Made by a program: the position numbers and the translations under genes. From Streptomyces sp. NBC_01754 (GTDB lineage Bacteria; Actinomycetota; Actinomycetes; Streptomycetales; Streptomycetaceae), in assembly GCF_035918015.1 (NCBI RefSeq), contig NZ_CP109132.1:5332001-5396000 (forward strand): a stretch of 64,000 nt of DNA. Direction: 5' to 3'. Shown here one piece after another: positions 63,382 to 64,000 of this stretch. Position 1 is the first letter of the stretch. Each line of letters starts with the position of its first letter. The notes under the pieces are model-generated. The model saw only the letters and a program-made list of their open reading frames with translations. It made no database searches and was not told the origin of the DNA.

Positions 63382-64000
63382 ATGACCGTAACCCTCGAAG
63401 TACGCGACGGCGTCGGCACGATCCGTCTGGACCGCCCGCCGATGAACGCGCTGGACGTGGCCGTGCAGGACCGGCTGCGGGAACTCGCCGAGGAGGCGTC
63501 CCGGCGTGACGACGTCCGGGCCGTGATCCTCTACGGCGGTGAGAAGGTGTTCGCCGCGGGCGCGGACATCAAGGAGATGCAGGCGATGGACCATACGGCG
63601 ATGGCCAAGCGCGCCAAGGACCTCCAGGACTCCTTCACCGCCGTGGCACGAGTCCCCAAGCCCGTGGTGGCCGCCGTCACCGGCTACGCGCTGGGGGGCG
63701 GATGCGAACTCGCGCTCTGTGCCGACTTCCGGATCGCCGCCGACAACGCCAAGCTCGGGCAGCCGGAGATCCTGCTGGGACTGATCCCGGGAGCCGGGGG
63801 TACCCAGCGCCTCGCCCGGCTGGTCGGCCCGTCCAAGGCCAAGGACCTGATCTTCACGGGCCGTCAGGTCCGGGCCGAGGAGGCGCTGGCGATCGGCCTG
63901 GTGGACCGGGTGGTACCCGCCGCCGAGGTGTACGAGCAGGCCCACACCTGGGCTTCCCGGCTGGCCAAGGGGCCCGCGCTGGCACTTCGGGCCGCCAAGG
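63382..64000 (+). CDS. Enoyl-CoA hydratase/isomerase family protein, N-terminal part
   Basis: The first 206 codons of a crotonase-fold enzyme; the 3' end is outside the window. The oxyanion-hole motifs are KVFAAGADIKEM and TGYALGGGCELAL, and the second catalytic Glu lies in GQPEILLGLIPGAGGTQRL, as in true hydratases, so both catalytic glutamates appear present. It hydrates enoyl-CoA in fatty acid beta-oxidation. No ribosome site precedes ATG 63382. Instead TAACCT lies seven bases upstream, consistent with a leaderless transcript. Confidence 0.92.
   Translation, partial: MTVTLEVRDGVGTIRLDRPPMNALDVAVQDRLRELAEEASRRDDVRAVILYGGEKVFAAGADIKEMQAMDHTAMAKRAKDLQDSFTAVARVPKPVVAAVTGYALGGGCELALCADFRIAADNAKLGQPEILLGLIPGAGGTQRLARLVGPSKAKDLIFTGRQVRAEEALAIGLVDRVVPAAEVYEQAHTWASRLAKGPALALRAAK

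Overview
The window reads as high-GC Streptomyces chromosome. GTG starts are common, genes run in long translationally coupled strings, and the GlgE trehalose-to-glycogen gene set is present, as are a SpoIIE-type phosphatase and NarL-type signalling. Gene order from about 27.7 kb rightwards agrees with my recollection of S. coelicolor around SCO5440-SCO5459; that is memory, not a search. I see no tRNA, rRNA, CRISPR array or intact transposon.

Layout. (1) 1-2.3 kb: the 5' part of a CitA/DcuS-type sensor kinase, divergent from dctA, a C4-dicarboxylate symporter. (2) 2.4-22.1 kb: an accessory locus that looks biosynthetic. A leftward string of eight genes (two DegT/DnrJ aminotransferases, UbiA prenyltransferase, FAD amine-oxidase-like enzyme, acyl ligase, methyltransferase, an oversized CaiB CoA-transferase, second acyl ligase) diverges from a rightward string of six (Gfo/Idh oxidoreductase, TIM-barrel isomerase, M20 hydrolase, Ldh2-type dehydrogenase, second Gfo/Idh, small unknown). 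Beside them lie a four-EF-hand protein, a nucleotide-sugar dehydrogenase and a small secreted protein. There is no PKS, NRPS or terpene cyclase. The only in-frame TTA leucine codon I found in the window is in the first gene of the rightward string.

(3) 22.4-27.0 kb: a decay zone. A 5'-truncated GH16 glucanase abuts a thioredoxin 3' fragment. An intact HTH/Clp-R operon with twin palindromes follows, then a frameshifted DUF3224 gene, an N-terminally truncated isoaspartyl-methyltransferase-like gene, and a lipoprotein gene with an amber codon inside a 44-bp glgB-like segment. (4) 27.1-39.3 kb: an MmpS-like lipoprotein, then glgB, mak, treS and glgE leftward and glgP rightward. TreS makes maltose from trehalose, Mak phosphorylates it, GlgE polymerises maltose-1-phosphate, GlgB branches the chain and GlgP degrades it.

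(5) 39.7-43.6 kb: a GAF-SpoIIE-HATPase regulator and a secreted M4 protease. (6) 44.3-52.7 kb: an apparent inserted island with a MATE exporter, RbsD/FucU mutarotase, a large glycoside hydrolase, an NCS1 permease and a LacI repressor with two strong operators, bordered on the right by a transposase remnant. (7) 52.7-64 kb: a heterodimeric ABC exporter, an ABC-2 drug-type exporter followed by a NarL-type two-component pair, two paralogous L,D-transpeptidase lipoproteins and the start of an enoyl-CoA hydratase.
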